Below, piece after piece: positions 18,040 through 27,532 of a DNA stretch of 64,000 nt. Origin of the DNA: Mesorhizobium sp. L-2-11 (GTDB taxonomy: Bacteria > Pseudomonadota > Alphaproteobacteria > Rhizobiales > Rhizobiaceae); assembly GCF_016756595.1 (NCBI RefSeq), contig NZ_AP023259.1, forward strand, positions 1 to 64,000. Direction: 5' to 3'. A model generated the notes under the pieces. It did not search any database. It had not been told where the DNA came from and was given only the letters and a program-made list of their open reading frames with translations. The stretch's first letter is position 1. Every line of letters begins with the position of its first letter. Position numbers and translations under genes: made by a program.

Positions 18040-18900
18040 GTCGGATATGCCCGCGTCAGCACAACGGACCAGGATCTCGATATCCAAGTCGCCAGGTTGA
18101 AGGCCGCTGGCTGTGAGATCGTTCGTTCGGAAACGGGATCGGGCGCATCACGAACCGGGCGCACTGAGCTTGAGACGATCATGCAGTTCTTGCGCGACGG
18201 CGACGAGCTTGTCGTCTTGCGTCTCGATCGGCTCGGCCGCTCCACACGCGATGTTCTGAACCTGGTGCATGAACTCGAAGAAAGAGGAGCCTCGCTGCGG
18301 GTGCTTGAGCCGGAGGTCACAACGGCCGGAAGCATGGGAAGGATGGTGATCACCATCCTCGGCATGGTCGCCGACATGGAACTGAAGTTCATCAAGGATC
18401 GCCAGCGCGCCGGGATCGCAGCGGCACGAGCCGACGGCGTCTACAAAGGCCGAAAGAAAAACGTCGATGATGACGAGATTCGACGCCGTGTTGCCGCCGG
18501 CGCCAGCAAGGCCAGCGTCGCGCGTGATCTGAAGGTCTCAAGAATGACCGTTTACCGGGCCCTCGACATTGTTCCGCAAAGGACAGCCTCACTCCCCGAA
18601 AAGCCGCCTGCCGCCAGTATCTCCTTGCACCTGATCATCGAGAACTTCAACAAACACGGTCGCGGCAGGAAGCCCGCTCGCGAACGGATCGAGGAAATGC
18701 TGGAGCGCGAATACGCCATGGTGAAAACCGGCAATTGCGACTACAGGCTGACGGTTGTCTACGACCGCGATCCGGAAGGTTCTGATCTCGATAGTGAAAT
18801 CCAGCATCTTTATTCCGAAATGTTCAATATCGCCGAGAGCCACCGTTGCTCAATCGAGGCTGACATCCATGAGATCGGCGGAGAGGGGCGAAGCTGGTAG
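18040..18900 (+). pseudogene. tnpR: Tn3-type serine resolvase, start removed by IS6 (second copy)
   Basis: Identical to 3643-4503. This copy still faces the tnpA remnant across IS6 copy D, which shows the original divergent tnpA-tnpR layout. The left copy has been separated from tnpA. The 55 bases after the stop (18901-18955) lead straight into an IS6 fragment, so the transposon end on this side is lost. Confidence 0.85.
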
Positions 18901-18955
18901 GGACGTTCGTTTTTTGTTCTTCACTTGGCCAAAATCGCAGCTTCGGGCCGACAGG

Positions 18956-19089
18956 GCCAGATACCAGCGAACGCACACCAGGATGACCGATCGGTCGAAA
19001 TGCCGGCCTCTGAACATCACAAACCTCCGAAAAAAATGTCGGAGGTCACTTGCCAGACAACCCGTAACGAAAAAGTTTGCAACAGAACC
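18956..19089 (-). mobile_element. IS6-family fragment (left end), mirrored copy
   Basis: Mirror of 3454-3587, with the CGGAGG leader version and 21 transposase codons. Confidence 0.9.
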
Positions 19090-19103
19090 TTCCACACAGC
19101 CTG

Positions 19104-19208
19104 AACCCAAATCCGTCATTGGCCGAGCAGTTCGATATCCTCGCCGCCGCATAAGCACCGCCCGCCATCTCTTCTTGCTTCAGTTCAACAAAAATTTGCA
19201 ACAGAACC
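19104..19208 (+). mobile_element. IS6-family fragment (right end), mirrored copy
   Basis: Mirror of 3335-3439. It abuts the IS256 stub at 19209. Confidence 0.9.
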
Positions 19209-19318
19209 CATTCGGATCGCGGCCGGCAAGCAGTTGGTCCAGAAGTTCCTTCTCGATAGCCATGTGATGATTTTCTCCTTTCCATCATCATGGCCTCGCG
19301 CACAGAATTCCTAACAGT
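19209..19318 (-). mobile_element. IS256-family stub, mirrored copy
   Basis: Mirror of 3225-3334. The first 18 transposase codons start at 19262 on the minus strand and are cut by an IS6 fragment. Confidence 0.6.
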
Positions 19319-19385
19319 CCCCGAGCGAGCGGCCGGGTCTGCTCTTCGGCAACCTCCTCCTCACTGGCGCGCCGACGAGAACGCG

Positions 19386-19691
19386 TTACGCCTTTGCATC
19401 AAGCCCGAGCTGAACGCGCTTCGCATGCAGGATTGCCTTTAGCACATCGATTCCAAACTTGAGGCTTTCCGCTTCAGCCTCAATTGAGATACCTGTCGTG
19501 ACGGTGCCCATGGCTTCATTTAGCGCGACTTCCTCTAGATCGTCAAACCACTGCTGACCTCTACCTTCCTGATTTTTTGATAGTTTCTCAATCGCCACCC
19601 AAAGTGCCGATTGAACTGCTATTAGGGCAGCGCCGAGTTTTCGTTCGTCTGCGCAGGAGATAGACACAACAGGTCCCGTCTTTTCATTCAT
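19386..19691 (-). CDS. Hypothetical protein, 101 aa (second copy)
   Basis: Identical to the protein at 2852-3157. Its preservation in both arms only reflects the recency of the duplication. Confidence 0.55.
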   Translation of the reverse strand: MNEKTGPVVSISCADERKLGAALIAVQSALWVAIEKLSKNQEGRGQQWFDDLEEVALNEAMGTVTTGISIEAEAESLKFGIDVLKAILHAKRVQLGLDAKA

Positions 19692-19831
19692 AGCATTGTT
19701 CCTTGTGCTCGGATGAACATCGGTCGAACCTAGCTCTCAAATTGCGGCCGGCGTTGATCAGCGTTCAACATTGACAGAGAAGAGCGCGCTCGTGTGGCTG
19801 GCCTCCACGAGCGTAATATCGGTTAAAGAGG

Positions 19832-19948
19832 CTAAGCTACGCTCCCGCCTTGCTGAACTACCATATAGTCGATGCCCAAAACGGGCGACCGCCGAAGCTT
19901 CCTGGCATTGCGTCGAACGGGATCGCAGCAGTGGTGGACGTCGCTCAT
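19832..19948 (-). pseudogene. Baseplate-protein gene fragment (second copy)
   Basis: Mirror of 2595-2711, with the CCDPVRR and GIDY motifs. Confidence 0.4.
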
Positions 19949-20004
19949 GGAAGGCTCTCCGACAGGCAGAGGTTGACGGCTTGGCCCGTCGGCTTCGCGT
20001 CATA

Positions 20005-20295
20005 TCATAGCTCAATTTGTAGGGCCGCCGCCGCGTCGTCAAAGTCGACGAGCAGGTTTCGCCGGCTCAGCTTGCGGAGCTCCTGCATGACGGCGGCTTC
20101 GATTGCTGCCTCCAGCGCAACGGAGACCGACCCTTTGCCGGCAAAAAACATTGCACGGGCGAGTCGAAGGTCGGGGGAATGACCCGCTCACCCGGGCCAG
20201 TTCTCAACAGTTCAAGGCAGCACGCGTAAGTATTCGGGTGATCCGGCCAGGCCGTGGCCGCACCACTCGCGGGTGGCGGCGCAGGGAAAGGCGAA
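20005..20295 (-). pseudogene. Decayed GPW/gp25-like gene (second copy)
   Basis: Mirror of 2248-2538, with the same frame changes. The decay therefore predates the duplication. Confidence 0.5.
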
Positions 20296-20296
20296 C

Positions 20297-20632
20297 TCAG
20301 GTCGCGATGACCCGTGTCTGGCTGGAGGCGATGATCGGCGGCCCGCCGGGAATTTGTTCTGCTGAGAGACAAAGAGCGGCAAGTGGATTGATGAGGATTG
20401 GCTGACCGTTGGCCAAGACCCGCGTAGCGGCGGCGAGCCACCGTGTGGTCACACAGGGCTGCGGTTTACCGTTGGGAAGCGTGAAGACGCAGCCGGAAAC
20501 CAGGCCTTGGTCAGTCAAGACCGCCACGGGCATGCCCGAGACGGAAACGCGCAGCGAGGCAGCCGATATATTGAGGCTGCCGCCGTGGGGGCAGGTCGCG
20601 GCCGTTCCTTTGTGAAGGACAGGACCAGGCAT
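20297..20632 (-). CDS. PAAR-like spike-tip protein (second copy)
   Basis: Identical to 1911-2246 and overlapping the vgrG stop by one base in the same way. Confidence 0.75.
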   Translation of the reverse strand: MPGPVLHKGTAATCPHGGSLNISAASLRVSVSGMPVAVLTDQGLVSGCVFTLPNGKPQPCVTTRWLAAATRVLANGQPILINPLAALCLSAEQIPGGPPIIASSQTRVIAT

Positions 20633-22572
20633 CAGGTCACCACGAGCGCTTCGTTGTTGATGATGACCGAAGGACCCGACACCTTAATCGAGGCTCGCTG
20701 ATCGTTCATGAGAGTGATGCCGGCTGCGCTGATTTCGATTGCCTGGGGTCCGCTTGCACCCATCACTGAGAGGCGAATCTTGTCAGGTGTCACCTCGATA
20801 CTGCTACCAAACGTCGCCGCAGCTGAGGCTGAGGTCAGGAGGTATTGCTTCGTGACATCGATGGCATAGATGTTTCCAACCTGAACGTTGTGGTCCTTCT
20901 GCGCTTTGAGAAAGACCTCCTCACAACCCTGCCTATCCTCGAACCGTATCTCATTGTAATCCGCAATTGTACCTCGATCGGTGTGCGTTCGGAAGGTGGA
21001 GCGGGACTTGTTGACCGGTAGGTTTTCAGGAGGAAGGTTGGACCCGTTGTAAACGACCCCGGTTACGAGGGGACGGTCAGGATCACCGTGAAGGAAGTCC
21101 ACTACGATCTCTTGGCCGATCCTTGGAATTAGAAGGCAGCCGAAGCCCTTACCGGCCCAGTTCTGGGCTACCCTAATCCAGCAGGAGCTGTTTTCGTCCT
21201 TGTTGCTTTCGCGGTCCCAGAAGAAATGGACCTTAATGCGGCCGTACTGATCTGTAGTGATTGTCTCGCCTCTTGGGCCCACCACGACCGCGGTCTGTGG
21301 TCCTTTGATCACCGGGACCGGTGTGCGGCGCTGCGAGCGATACTGAGTGCTCGCGGGGATGATCTCCACCGTGCTGTGATAGAGGAAGCATTCAGCCTGC
21401 TGGTCAGTGGCGACCGCGCCCGTTGGACGGTCTCCCACTTCCCCCCAAACCGTGAATTCGTTCCCGACCGCCAGAAAGCGCTGGGTAGCCTTTGGGCGCG
21501 CACCCAATTCGCCGTAATAGTAGGGGTTTGCAGCCTTGAAGACTACTCCCGTTTTGATTTGGCGAGCTGTAGTTTCAATACGCGCCCGATAGGCGTTACA
21601 AGCAAGCTCTTCTGCGCGGATCGTGGCGTAGAAGTCGCCATCCGTTTTTGCCTTGTAGCCTCCTGGATAGATGAATGTCTCCTGTACAGCTGAGCAAACG
21701 TCCGTAGTTGCCGTCTCCGATTCCACGACAGCGGTGCCAGAAAGACGGCTACCGGCACCCACTGTGCTCTTTCCCAGAGGAATGCCGCCTATCCGCACGG
21801 AAGGCGTGCGCGCGACAGCTGTAAGTTCTGCCATTGGCTTCTCATCGTCGTAGTCCTTGAGAATGACCTTGTTCGACTGCAGTGCCACGACTTCGTTCCA
21901 CTGCAAGATAACATCATCTCGATGGAGACTTCGGGCGGGCCTGAGATTGTGGTGGGTCTCCACAGCCTCAGGCTTGCATGTCTCGTGGCTCGAAAGGTTG
22001 TCGACCAGCACCAGATCGTGTCGATTCTCACCATGTTCAAAAAAGTAGTAGAGGCCGTCCTGCTCCATTAAGCGGCTGACGAAGGCCAAATCTGTCTCGT
22101 TGTACTGCACGCAGAAGGTGCGGTTTGGAAACCGCCCAATCGTCCGATTCTTGAAATTGCCTTTGTGCTCCTGAAAGATTTTGGTGATGATCTCAATGCT
22201 GGTTTTATCCTGAAAAATTCGGCTGTTGGTACGATATTCGAGCAGCGAAAGCCAAGGCCGCAACTCCGCGACGTAATTGAGGTGCTCTGTGTCGTCCAGG
22301 CCGAGATACTCGAGTCGAGTGATGAGGCCGCTGAAGAAGCGCGTTCCCGCATCCTTCAGCTTAAGGCCGACCGTTAAAGATTGTCCGGGAATGTTGGCGA
22401 AGTTCTGAACCGGATTGGGTGTGGCGAGCTTCACCTCATAGAGAAAAGGTTCCCCCAGCCGTTCGGTGCCTCTTAGCCGTCGAAAAATGATGTCGTTCGG
22501 CTGGAGTGCGGCCGAGGTAACTGCGGCAAATCGATTATGCCTCAGGAGATTTTCAATTGTAGACTGGACCAT
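20632..22572 (-). CDS. vgrG: VgrG/TssI spike protein, complete
   Basis: 646 residues, in the usual range for VgrG without a C-terminal enzyme domain. Starts MVQSTIENLLRHNRFAAVTS, with the typical early segment FLYEVKLATPNP. The gp27-like region covers about residues 15-400, the gp5 OB-fold region about 420-520 (QYGRIKVHFFWDRE, CWIRVAQNWAG), and a short beta-rich tail follows. ATG 22572 has no strong ribosome-binding site. Upstream bases to IS6 copy E hold no recognised gene. Together with the PAAR-like gene it could arm the type VI apparatus encoded from 58921, which lacks a vgrG in this window. Confidence 0.93.
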   Translation of the reverse strand: MVQSTIENLLRHNRFAAVTSAALQPNDIIFRRLRGTERLGEPFLYEVKLATPNPVQNFANIPGQSLTVGLKLKDAGTRFFSGLITRLEYLGLDDTEHLNYVAELRPWLSLLEYRTNSRIFQDKTSIEIITKIFQEHKGNFKNRTIGRFPNRTFCVQYNETDLAFVSRLMEQDGLYYFFEHGENRHDLVLVDNLSSHETCKPEAVETHHNLRPARSLHRDDVILQWNEVVALQSNKVILKDYDDEKPMAELTAVARTPSVRIGGIPLGKSTVGAGSRLSGTAVVESETATTDVCSAVQETFIYPGGYKAKTDGDFYATIRAEELACNAYRARIETTARQIKTGVVFKAANPYYYGELGARPKATQRFLAVGNEFTVWGEVGDRPTGAVATDQQAECFLYHSTVEIIPASTQYRSQRRTPVPVIKGPQTAVVVGPRGETITTDQYGRIKVHFFWDRESNKDENSSCWIRVAQNWAGKGFGCLLIPRIGQEIVVDFLHGDPDRPLVTGVVYNGSNLPPENLPVNKSRSTFRTHTDRGTIADYNEIRFEDRQGCEEVFLKAQKDHNVQVGNIYAIDVTKQYLLTSASAAATFGSSIEVTPDKIRLSVMGASGPQAIEISAAGITLMNDQRASIKVSGPSVIINNEALVVT

Positions 22573-22626
22573 GGGGACTTCCGCGGTTGAGCTGCAAGAG
22601 CGCCGTACTACCTTTTTCGCTTGGCT

Positions 22627-23508
22627 TTAGAGAGCGCACGGAGCGCCGCCAACGAGAACCATGGAGGGCGCCTGACCGGGAAACGATGATGAGCCCGTCC
22701 GTTGGGCGCCCATCGCCGCTCTCCGGGGAGGGATCTGGCGGCGCATATCGAGGTTCTGTTGCAAATTTTTGTTGAACTGAAGCAAGAAGAGATGGCGGGC
22801 GGTGCTTATGCGGCGGCGAGGATATCGAACTGCTCGGCCAATGACGGATTTGGGGTTGAAGGCGAACCTCGCCTGTCGTTTGCGCATCATGTGAAGCATT
22901 TCGATGCCGTCGAGGATGATGCTTGCGGCTGCGGGAGATTTGAAGCCGAGCATCGGCCGAACACGGCGCTTGATCCGCCGATGGTCCTGCTCGATCCGGT
23001 TGTTCAAGTATTGGCTTTGGCGGATTCGGATCGGCTTCGGTCGGCGCCTGCAGCGATCCTGCAATCGATGTGTCGTATCGCAGGAAACGATCGCCTCCTG
23101 GTTGGTCTGGCTACCATCGATGACGACACGATCGGGACGCCCATGGCGCTCCAGCGCTTTCCTGAAGAAACGCTTGGCCGCCGGCAAATCCCGATGTTCG
23201 CTGAAATAGAATTCGACCGTGTCGCCGACGCTGTCGATAGCGCGGTAGAGATACATCCACTGCCCTCGGACCTTGATGTAGGTTTCATCAACATGCCATT
23301 TGCCGGTCGCTGCGCGCTTGCGCCGGTTGAAGCGCTCCAGCAGCAAGGGCGAGAAGTGAACAACCCAGCGATGGATCGTCGAATGATCAACGCTAATGCC
23401 ACGCTCGGCCATCATCTCCTTCAAATCGCGCAGGCTCAGTCCATATGCCAGATACCAGCGAACGCACACCAGGATGACCGATCGGTCGAAATGCCGGCCT
23501 CTGAACAT
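22627..23508 (-). pseudogene. IS6-family transposase with C-terminal frameshift
   Basis: Residues 1 to about 217 match the other copies, including all catalytic residues. One extra G in the run at 22851-22855 shifts the frame near the C-terminus, after RQARFAFNP. The ORF then reads through the right IS end and stops at 22627, adding about 75 foreign residues. The catalytic core is intact, so activity cannot be excluded, but the native tail is lost. Confidence 0.85.
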
Positions 23509-23580
23509 CACAAACCTCCGAAAAAAATGTCGGAGGTCACTTGCCAGACAACCCGTAACGAAAAAGTTTGCAACAGAACC
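22752..23580 (-). mobile_element. IS6-family insertion sequence, copy E (829 bp)
   Basis: A full copy with intact ends, one base longer than the rest because of the extra G in the transposase gene. It has the CGGAGG leader, like copy G and the fragments. Flanking octamers CATATCGA and ACCTCCTA differ. It separates vgrG from the second effector gene on the same strand. Confidence 0.95.
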
Positions 23581-23596
23581 ACCTCCTATGACGCTG

Positions 23597-26272
23597 CCGC
23601 CCATCGCCTAGACCAAGATCACCCGTCGCTGGCGCCTTGCCATGAACGCGAGGGCGGTGCTTGGGCTTTTCATTTTTAGTGCCGAGGCCACAGCGGCTGG
23701 AAATGCCCCGGCGTGTGCAGAATGTGCACCAGTCGACCTTCTTGACCCAGGATAGGGTGCACGGTCAGCCTGCCCCGCGCATCTGCCGCGACGACTTGAA
23801 TGCGCACGCCAAAATTGTGCGCCAGCATGGCCCCGACACCCCCAGGGGCGTAAAGGTCGATCTCGCCATCCGGATCGACTGCGCTGATTTGCACCAGGCT
23901 GTCCCGCAAGAACCGAGCCTGTTGCTGAAGTTGCTCAGTCTGCGCCGTTTCGTGGTCCTGGCGCCTGGTATTGTGGGCAAATTGAAGAACCGTGTCCAGC
24001 AGGCAATTCAGTCCTTGGCCACTGGCTTGACCCACGTCGGCATTGAATCGCCTCAAAAACGTTGGGAGGCTTTGCCTAAACGGGCCGACAGGCAAGTCAG
24101 GCAGCGATGCGGCCGCGGGTGGCGATGCCGTGTGCTCCTGCCAATCATCAGGTGGTTGCGGGGTCCGAGTTGATGGGCCGGGAAAGGACGGCGGGACGCC
24201 CCAATCCGGGGGGACGTGCTGTTCGAAATCGAAGGAAGCTGGCTGGTGATACGTCGGGCCGAAGATCGATGCCCCGATATCCTGCTCCCACGTTGCCGGG
24301 CTTGGCTGATCGACACTTTGTGCCGGCGAAGGGGCGGGTGGAGGCATCCCCTGCCAAAAGCTCGCTGTATTGAAACTGTCGGCGGGCAGCGGGCCGGCTT
24401 GATCCACTCCCGCCCAAAACTCCGTCGGATTGAGGCTTTGCGGCGATGGAGCAGGTTGATCCGACTGCGACGACAACGCCCACGAGCCGTCCTCCCACCC
24501 GGCAGGTTGCCGCCCTCCGGCTTGATCCGCAGCGTCATGAATTTCGTCCTGGTCATAACTATCCAGCGACGCGGCAGGTCCCTGCCGTCCGCGTTCGGAC
24601 AGCTCATCCCACAACGGATCCGGATCGTAACTTGACGCCGGAGACTGGCCAGATTGCTGCGGCCAACCCGCCTGCTCAGGGGGCATTCTCCACGCTTCGT
24701 TAGCCGCAACGACCCGTTGGTACTTCTGAAGCTTGTCTAAAGCCACGCCGCCCCCGGTCGGTCCATTGGCTTTCTTGAATGCCCGAAAATCATCCTTCAA
24801 CCCGTCGTCTATCTGCTCCCGATTGCCGTTGAGTCGGCTCGCTATGCTCGCCTTTCCCTCCCTTCGGAGCCAATCACTAAACCCGCGTTGCCTGCTGGCC
24901 AAATCGTTGACAGGTTTCCTCTGTGCTGCAGTCGCCTCCGGCCCAAAGCTGTGCTTGCAGAGACCGTCGATTAGGCGGGCGTCGTCGGGATAAGGGGCCA
25001 GAGTACGGCGCGTCCTAACGTTCCCGGCGGGGGGATCCCGCAGGGCCTTCAAGGCTCTATGGACACGTTTGTCGCCACCCTTGTTCACAAACGCCGCCGC
25101 ACAGGCAGCCAAGTTGTCGGTGTCGTCAAGCAGGTCGGCAATTGTCAAGTTGCCGGACTGGCTCTGAAGCCAGACGCTGAACCCGCGCAGCGCGGTTATC
25201 CAATTCGTGACAGTTTGGGCGGCATGGCTGCTTTTGGGGTCCCTGTTCCTGGCTTCGTCCATTGCACCCCTGAACTCGGAAAAGAGGCGCTCGTCCTCAG
25301 GGGCGGGCCGAGACTTCCTAACGTTCCCGGCGCGGGACTTCGTAAGGTTCCCGGCTTGGGAATCCCGCAGGACCTCCAAGGCTCTATGGACACGTTTGTC
25401 GCCGCCTTCCCCCACAAACTCTGCCGCACGGGCAGCCAACTGAACGCTGTCGTTGTCGTCAAGCAGTTCGGCAATTGTCAAGTATCTGGGGTGAAGCTGA
25501 AGCCAGACGCTGAACCCGCGCAGGAAGGACACCAATGCCCTGACGGTATTGGCGGCATGGCTGTTGTCGGGGCCCCTTTCCCTGGCTTCGTCCATTGCGG
25601 TCCTGAACTCGGAAAAGAGGCGCTCGTCCGGACCAGCGTCCGCGCGCCCGCGTTTAGCAAAGTCCATGCGAAGCGTCGACTCAAGGACAAGCTCCGTTTG
25701 CTGTCTCGAACCCTCGGACGATTTCCTGCCGCTGCTCGGGACGAAGGCTTTCTTCACTGTCTTCAGGAACGATTTCAATCCACCGCTTTTTTTCGGCTGG
25801 GGGGCGATTGCCGGCTCCTCCGAGAAGGAGGAATAGGCCTCCGACGAGGCGGTCGAATGCCTGGAGCGCGAGCGGTTCGAGGCTGCGTAAGACGTGTCTA
25901 TACTGTGGCGCGCGCTGCTGAACTGGTTGTCCTGCAGGTCGGGCGGCGGCGGCATGCGCATCGACCCACCCACGGACGTGCGCCGAATCGCACCTCTGTC
26001 TGGATCAGCAGTGGAGCCGCCCAGGTTCAACTCGCTCATTTGCCGCTCCATGGCCGCTTGCTGCGCCCTTAGAGCCTGATAGCCTTGGATAAAATCCTCC
26101 GTTCCTCCTGTCAGACTCGCAACCCAACGGGTTTCAGCGTCGTCGGGAGCATCGTAGGGCCATGGCCCGCCTGTATTGTCCATTGCGGTCTCCGGTATCA
26201 CAACAAGCAAATATACTAGCGCCTATCGGTGGAACCGCCGTCATGCACAATTCATATTCAGCCATTCTGGCC
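23597..26272. repeat. Direct repeat copy 2: effector gene with flanks (2676 bp)
   Basis: Second copy of 5913-9281. Offset is 17684 at the 3' end of the gene and 16991 at the 5' end, the difference being 693 bases lost or gained within the repeat-coding part. Upstream sequence continues past 26272, where copy 1 is cut by IS6. Confidence 0.9.
23676..26183 (-). CDS. Repeat protein with OTU/papain-like cysteine protease domain; shorter paralogue
   Basis: 835 residues from ATG 26183 (GGAGA upstream). N-terminus, Lys-rich patch, Pro-rich linker and C-terminal Cys/His domain look the same as in the 5992-9192 protein. It has three repeat units instead of five, and these are more divergent: ARERGPDNSHAANTV in unit 1 and ARNRDPKSSHAAQTV in unit 2. 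The change is 231 residues, two units, in frame. Lying upstream of vgrG on the same strand, separated only by IS6 copy E, it may once have been in one transcription unit with the spike genes. Confidence 0.7.
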   Translation of the reverse strand: MDNTGGPWPYDAPDDAETRWVASLTGGTEDFIQGYQALRAQQAAMERQMSELNLGGSTADPDRGAIRRTSVGGSMRMPPPPDLQDNQFSSARHSIDTSYAASNRSRSRHSTASSEAYSSFSEEPAIAPQPKKSGGLKSFLKTVKKAFVPSSGRKSSEGSRQQTELVLESTLRMDFAKRGRADAGPDERLFSEFRTAMDEARERGPDNSHAANTVRALVSFLRGFSVWLQLHPRYLTIAELLDDNDSVQLAARAAEFVGEGGDKRVHRALEVLRDSQAGNLTKSRAGNVRKSRPAPEDERLFSEFRGAMDEARNRDPKSSHAAQTVTNWITALRGFSVWLQSQSGNLTIADLLDDTDNLAACAAAFVNKGGDKRVHRALKALRDPPAGNVRTRRTLAPYPDDARLIDGLCKHSFGPEATAAQRKPVNDLASRQRGFSDWLRREGKASIASRLNGNREQIDDGLKDDFRAFKKANGPTGGGVALDKLQKYQRVVAANEAWRMPPEQAGWPQQSGQSPASSYDPDPLWDELSERGRQGPAASLDSYDQDEIHDAADQAGGRQPAGWEDGSWALSSQSDQPAPSPQSLNPTEFWAGVDQAGPLPADSFNTASFWQGMPPPAPSPAQSVDQPSPATWEQDIGASIFGPTYHQPASFDFEQHVPPDWGVPPSFPGPSTRTPQPPDDWQEHTASPPAAASLPDLPVGPFRQSLPTFLRRFNADVGQASGQGLNCLLDTVLQFAHNTRRQDHETAQTEQLQQQARFLRDSLVQISAVDPDGEIDLYAPGGVGAMLAHNFGVRIQVVAADARGRLTVHPILGQEGRLVHILHTPGHFQPLWPRH

Positions 26273-26600
26273 GGACATGGTGATGGTTTCCAGGGACTGG
26301 CGATGCACGTTGACTGGCGGTCAGGTGATTTCCGAAGACCTCGGCATGAAGCTGCGCCGGGAGACCGGCAAGGAGTAGATGGTGAAAGTCCATTACGATG
26401 AAGGAGTAGCGATCCACGTCGGCGCCGAGCCGTGCGCAGGCATCCGCGAGGATGTCGGCGAAGCGTCGGTAGGGGAGCATGCAGGCCAGCCATTGAGCCG
26501 CGAAAGGGATCTTATCTCGGATGCCGACGCTGTCCTCATAGCGGAAGGCAATATGGGAGGTGCACTATGCGAGTGCCTCACAATCCGACGCGGTCTGTAG
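26273..26600 (-). pseudogene. Unrecognised gene fragment upstream of effector paralogue
   Basis: The minus strand has an open stretch reading LPYRRFADILADACARLGAD, then VDRYSFIVMDFHHLLLAGLP and AQLHAEVFGNHL. It is well-formed protein sequence without a credible start or end, cut by IS6 copy F on the right. I do not recognise the family. The effector promoter must also lie here or in the shared 89 bases; no tts-box or sigma-54 site was found. Confidence 0.35.
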
Positions 26601-27428
26601 GGTTCTGTTGCAAACTTTTTCGTTACGGGTTGTCTGGCAAGTGACCTCCGACATTTTTTTAGGAGGTTTGTGATGTTCAGAGGCCGGCATTTCGACCGAT
26701 CGGTCATCCTGGTGTGCGTTCGCTGGTATCTGGCATATGGACTGAGCCTGCGCGATTTGAAGGAGATGATGGCCCAGCGTGGCATTAGCGTTGATCATTC
26801 GACGATCCATCGCTGGGTTGTTCACTTCTCGCCCTTGCTGCTGGAGCGCTTCAACCGGCGCAAGCGCGCAGCGACCGGCAAATGGCATGTTGATGAAACC
26901 TACATCAAGGTCCGAGGGCAGTGGATGTATCTCTACCGCGCTATCGACAGCGTCGGCGACACGGTCGAATTCTATTTCAGCGAACATCGGGATTTGCCGG
27001 CGGCCAAGCGTTTCTTCAGGAAAGCGCTGGAGCGCCATGGGCGTCCCGATCGTGTCGTCATCGATGGTAGCCAGACCAACCAGGAGGCGATCGTTTCCTG
27101 CGATACGACACATCGATTGCAGGATCGCTGCAGGCGCCGACCGAAGCCGATCCGAATCCGCCAAAGCCAATACTTGAACAACCGGATCGAGCAGGACCAT
27201 CGGCGGATCAAGCGCCGTGTTCGGCCGATGCTCGGCTTCAAATCTCCCGCAGCCGCAAGCATCATCCTCGACGGCATCGAAATGCTTCACATGATGCGCA
27301 AACGACAGGCGAGGTTCGCCTTCAACCCAAATCCGTCATTGGCCGAGCAGTTCGATATCCTCGCCGCCGCATAAGCACCGCCCGCCATCTCTTCTTGCTT
27401 CAGTTCAACAAAAATTTGCAACAGAACC
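26601..27428 (+). mobile_element. IS6-family insertion sequence, copy F
   Basis: A full 828-bp copy with the Gln variant and AGGAGG leader, like copy C. Flanking octamers GTCTGTAG and CCTGCCAG differ. It marks the end of the rearranged region; the next 30 kb contain no IS6 sequence. Confidence 0.96.
26673..27374 (+). CDS. IS6-family transposase (Gln variant)
   Basis: Same as the copy C transposase (MMAQRG), 233 residues with an intact DDE triad. Confidence 0.95.
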   Translation: MFRGRHFDRSVILVCVRWYLAYGLSLRDLKEMMAQRGISVDHSTIHRWVVHFSPLLLERFNRRKRAATGKWHVDETYIKVRGQWMYLYRAIDSVGDTVEFYFSEHRDLPAAKRFFRKALERHGRPDRVVIDGSQTNQEAIVSCDTTHRLQDRCRRRPKPIRIRQSQYLNNRIEQDHRRIKRRVRPMLGFKSPAAASIILDGIEMLHMMRKRQARFAFNPNPSLAEQFDILAAA

Positions 27429-27532
27429 CCTGCCAGAGCCCCCCGCAAAAGCAGGCGCCGGCCTTTTAGCGCTTGAAAGGCGAGCAGTCATATTGTTTCG
27501 TCTTGTCCCCATCCAGACACGAGGCAGTTGCG

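Larger units (their letters stand above)
17212..22542. repeat. Right arm of large inverted duplication
   Basis: Mirror of 1-5331. Unlike the left arm, its outer side is visible: the vgrG gene continues intact to its start at 22572, followed by about 180 bases and then IS6 copy E. The duplication therefore may extend past base 1 of the window on the left. Confidence 0.95.
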
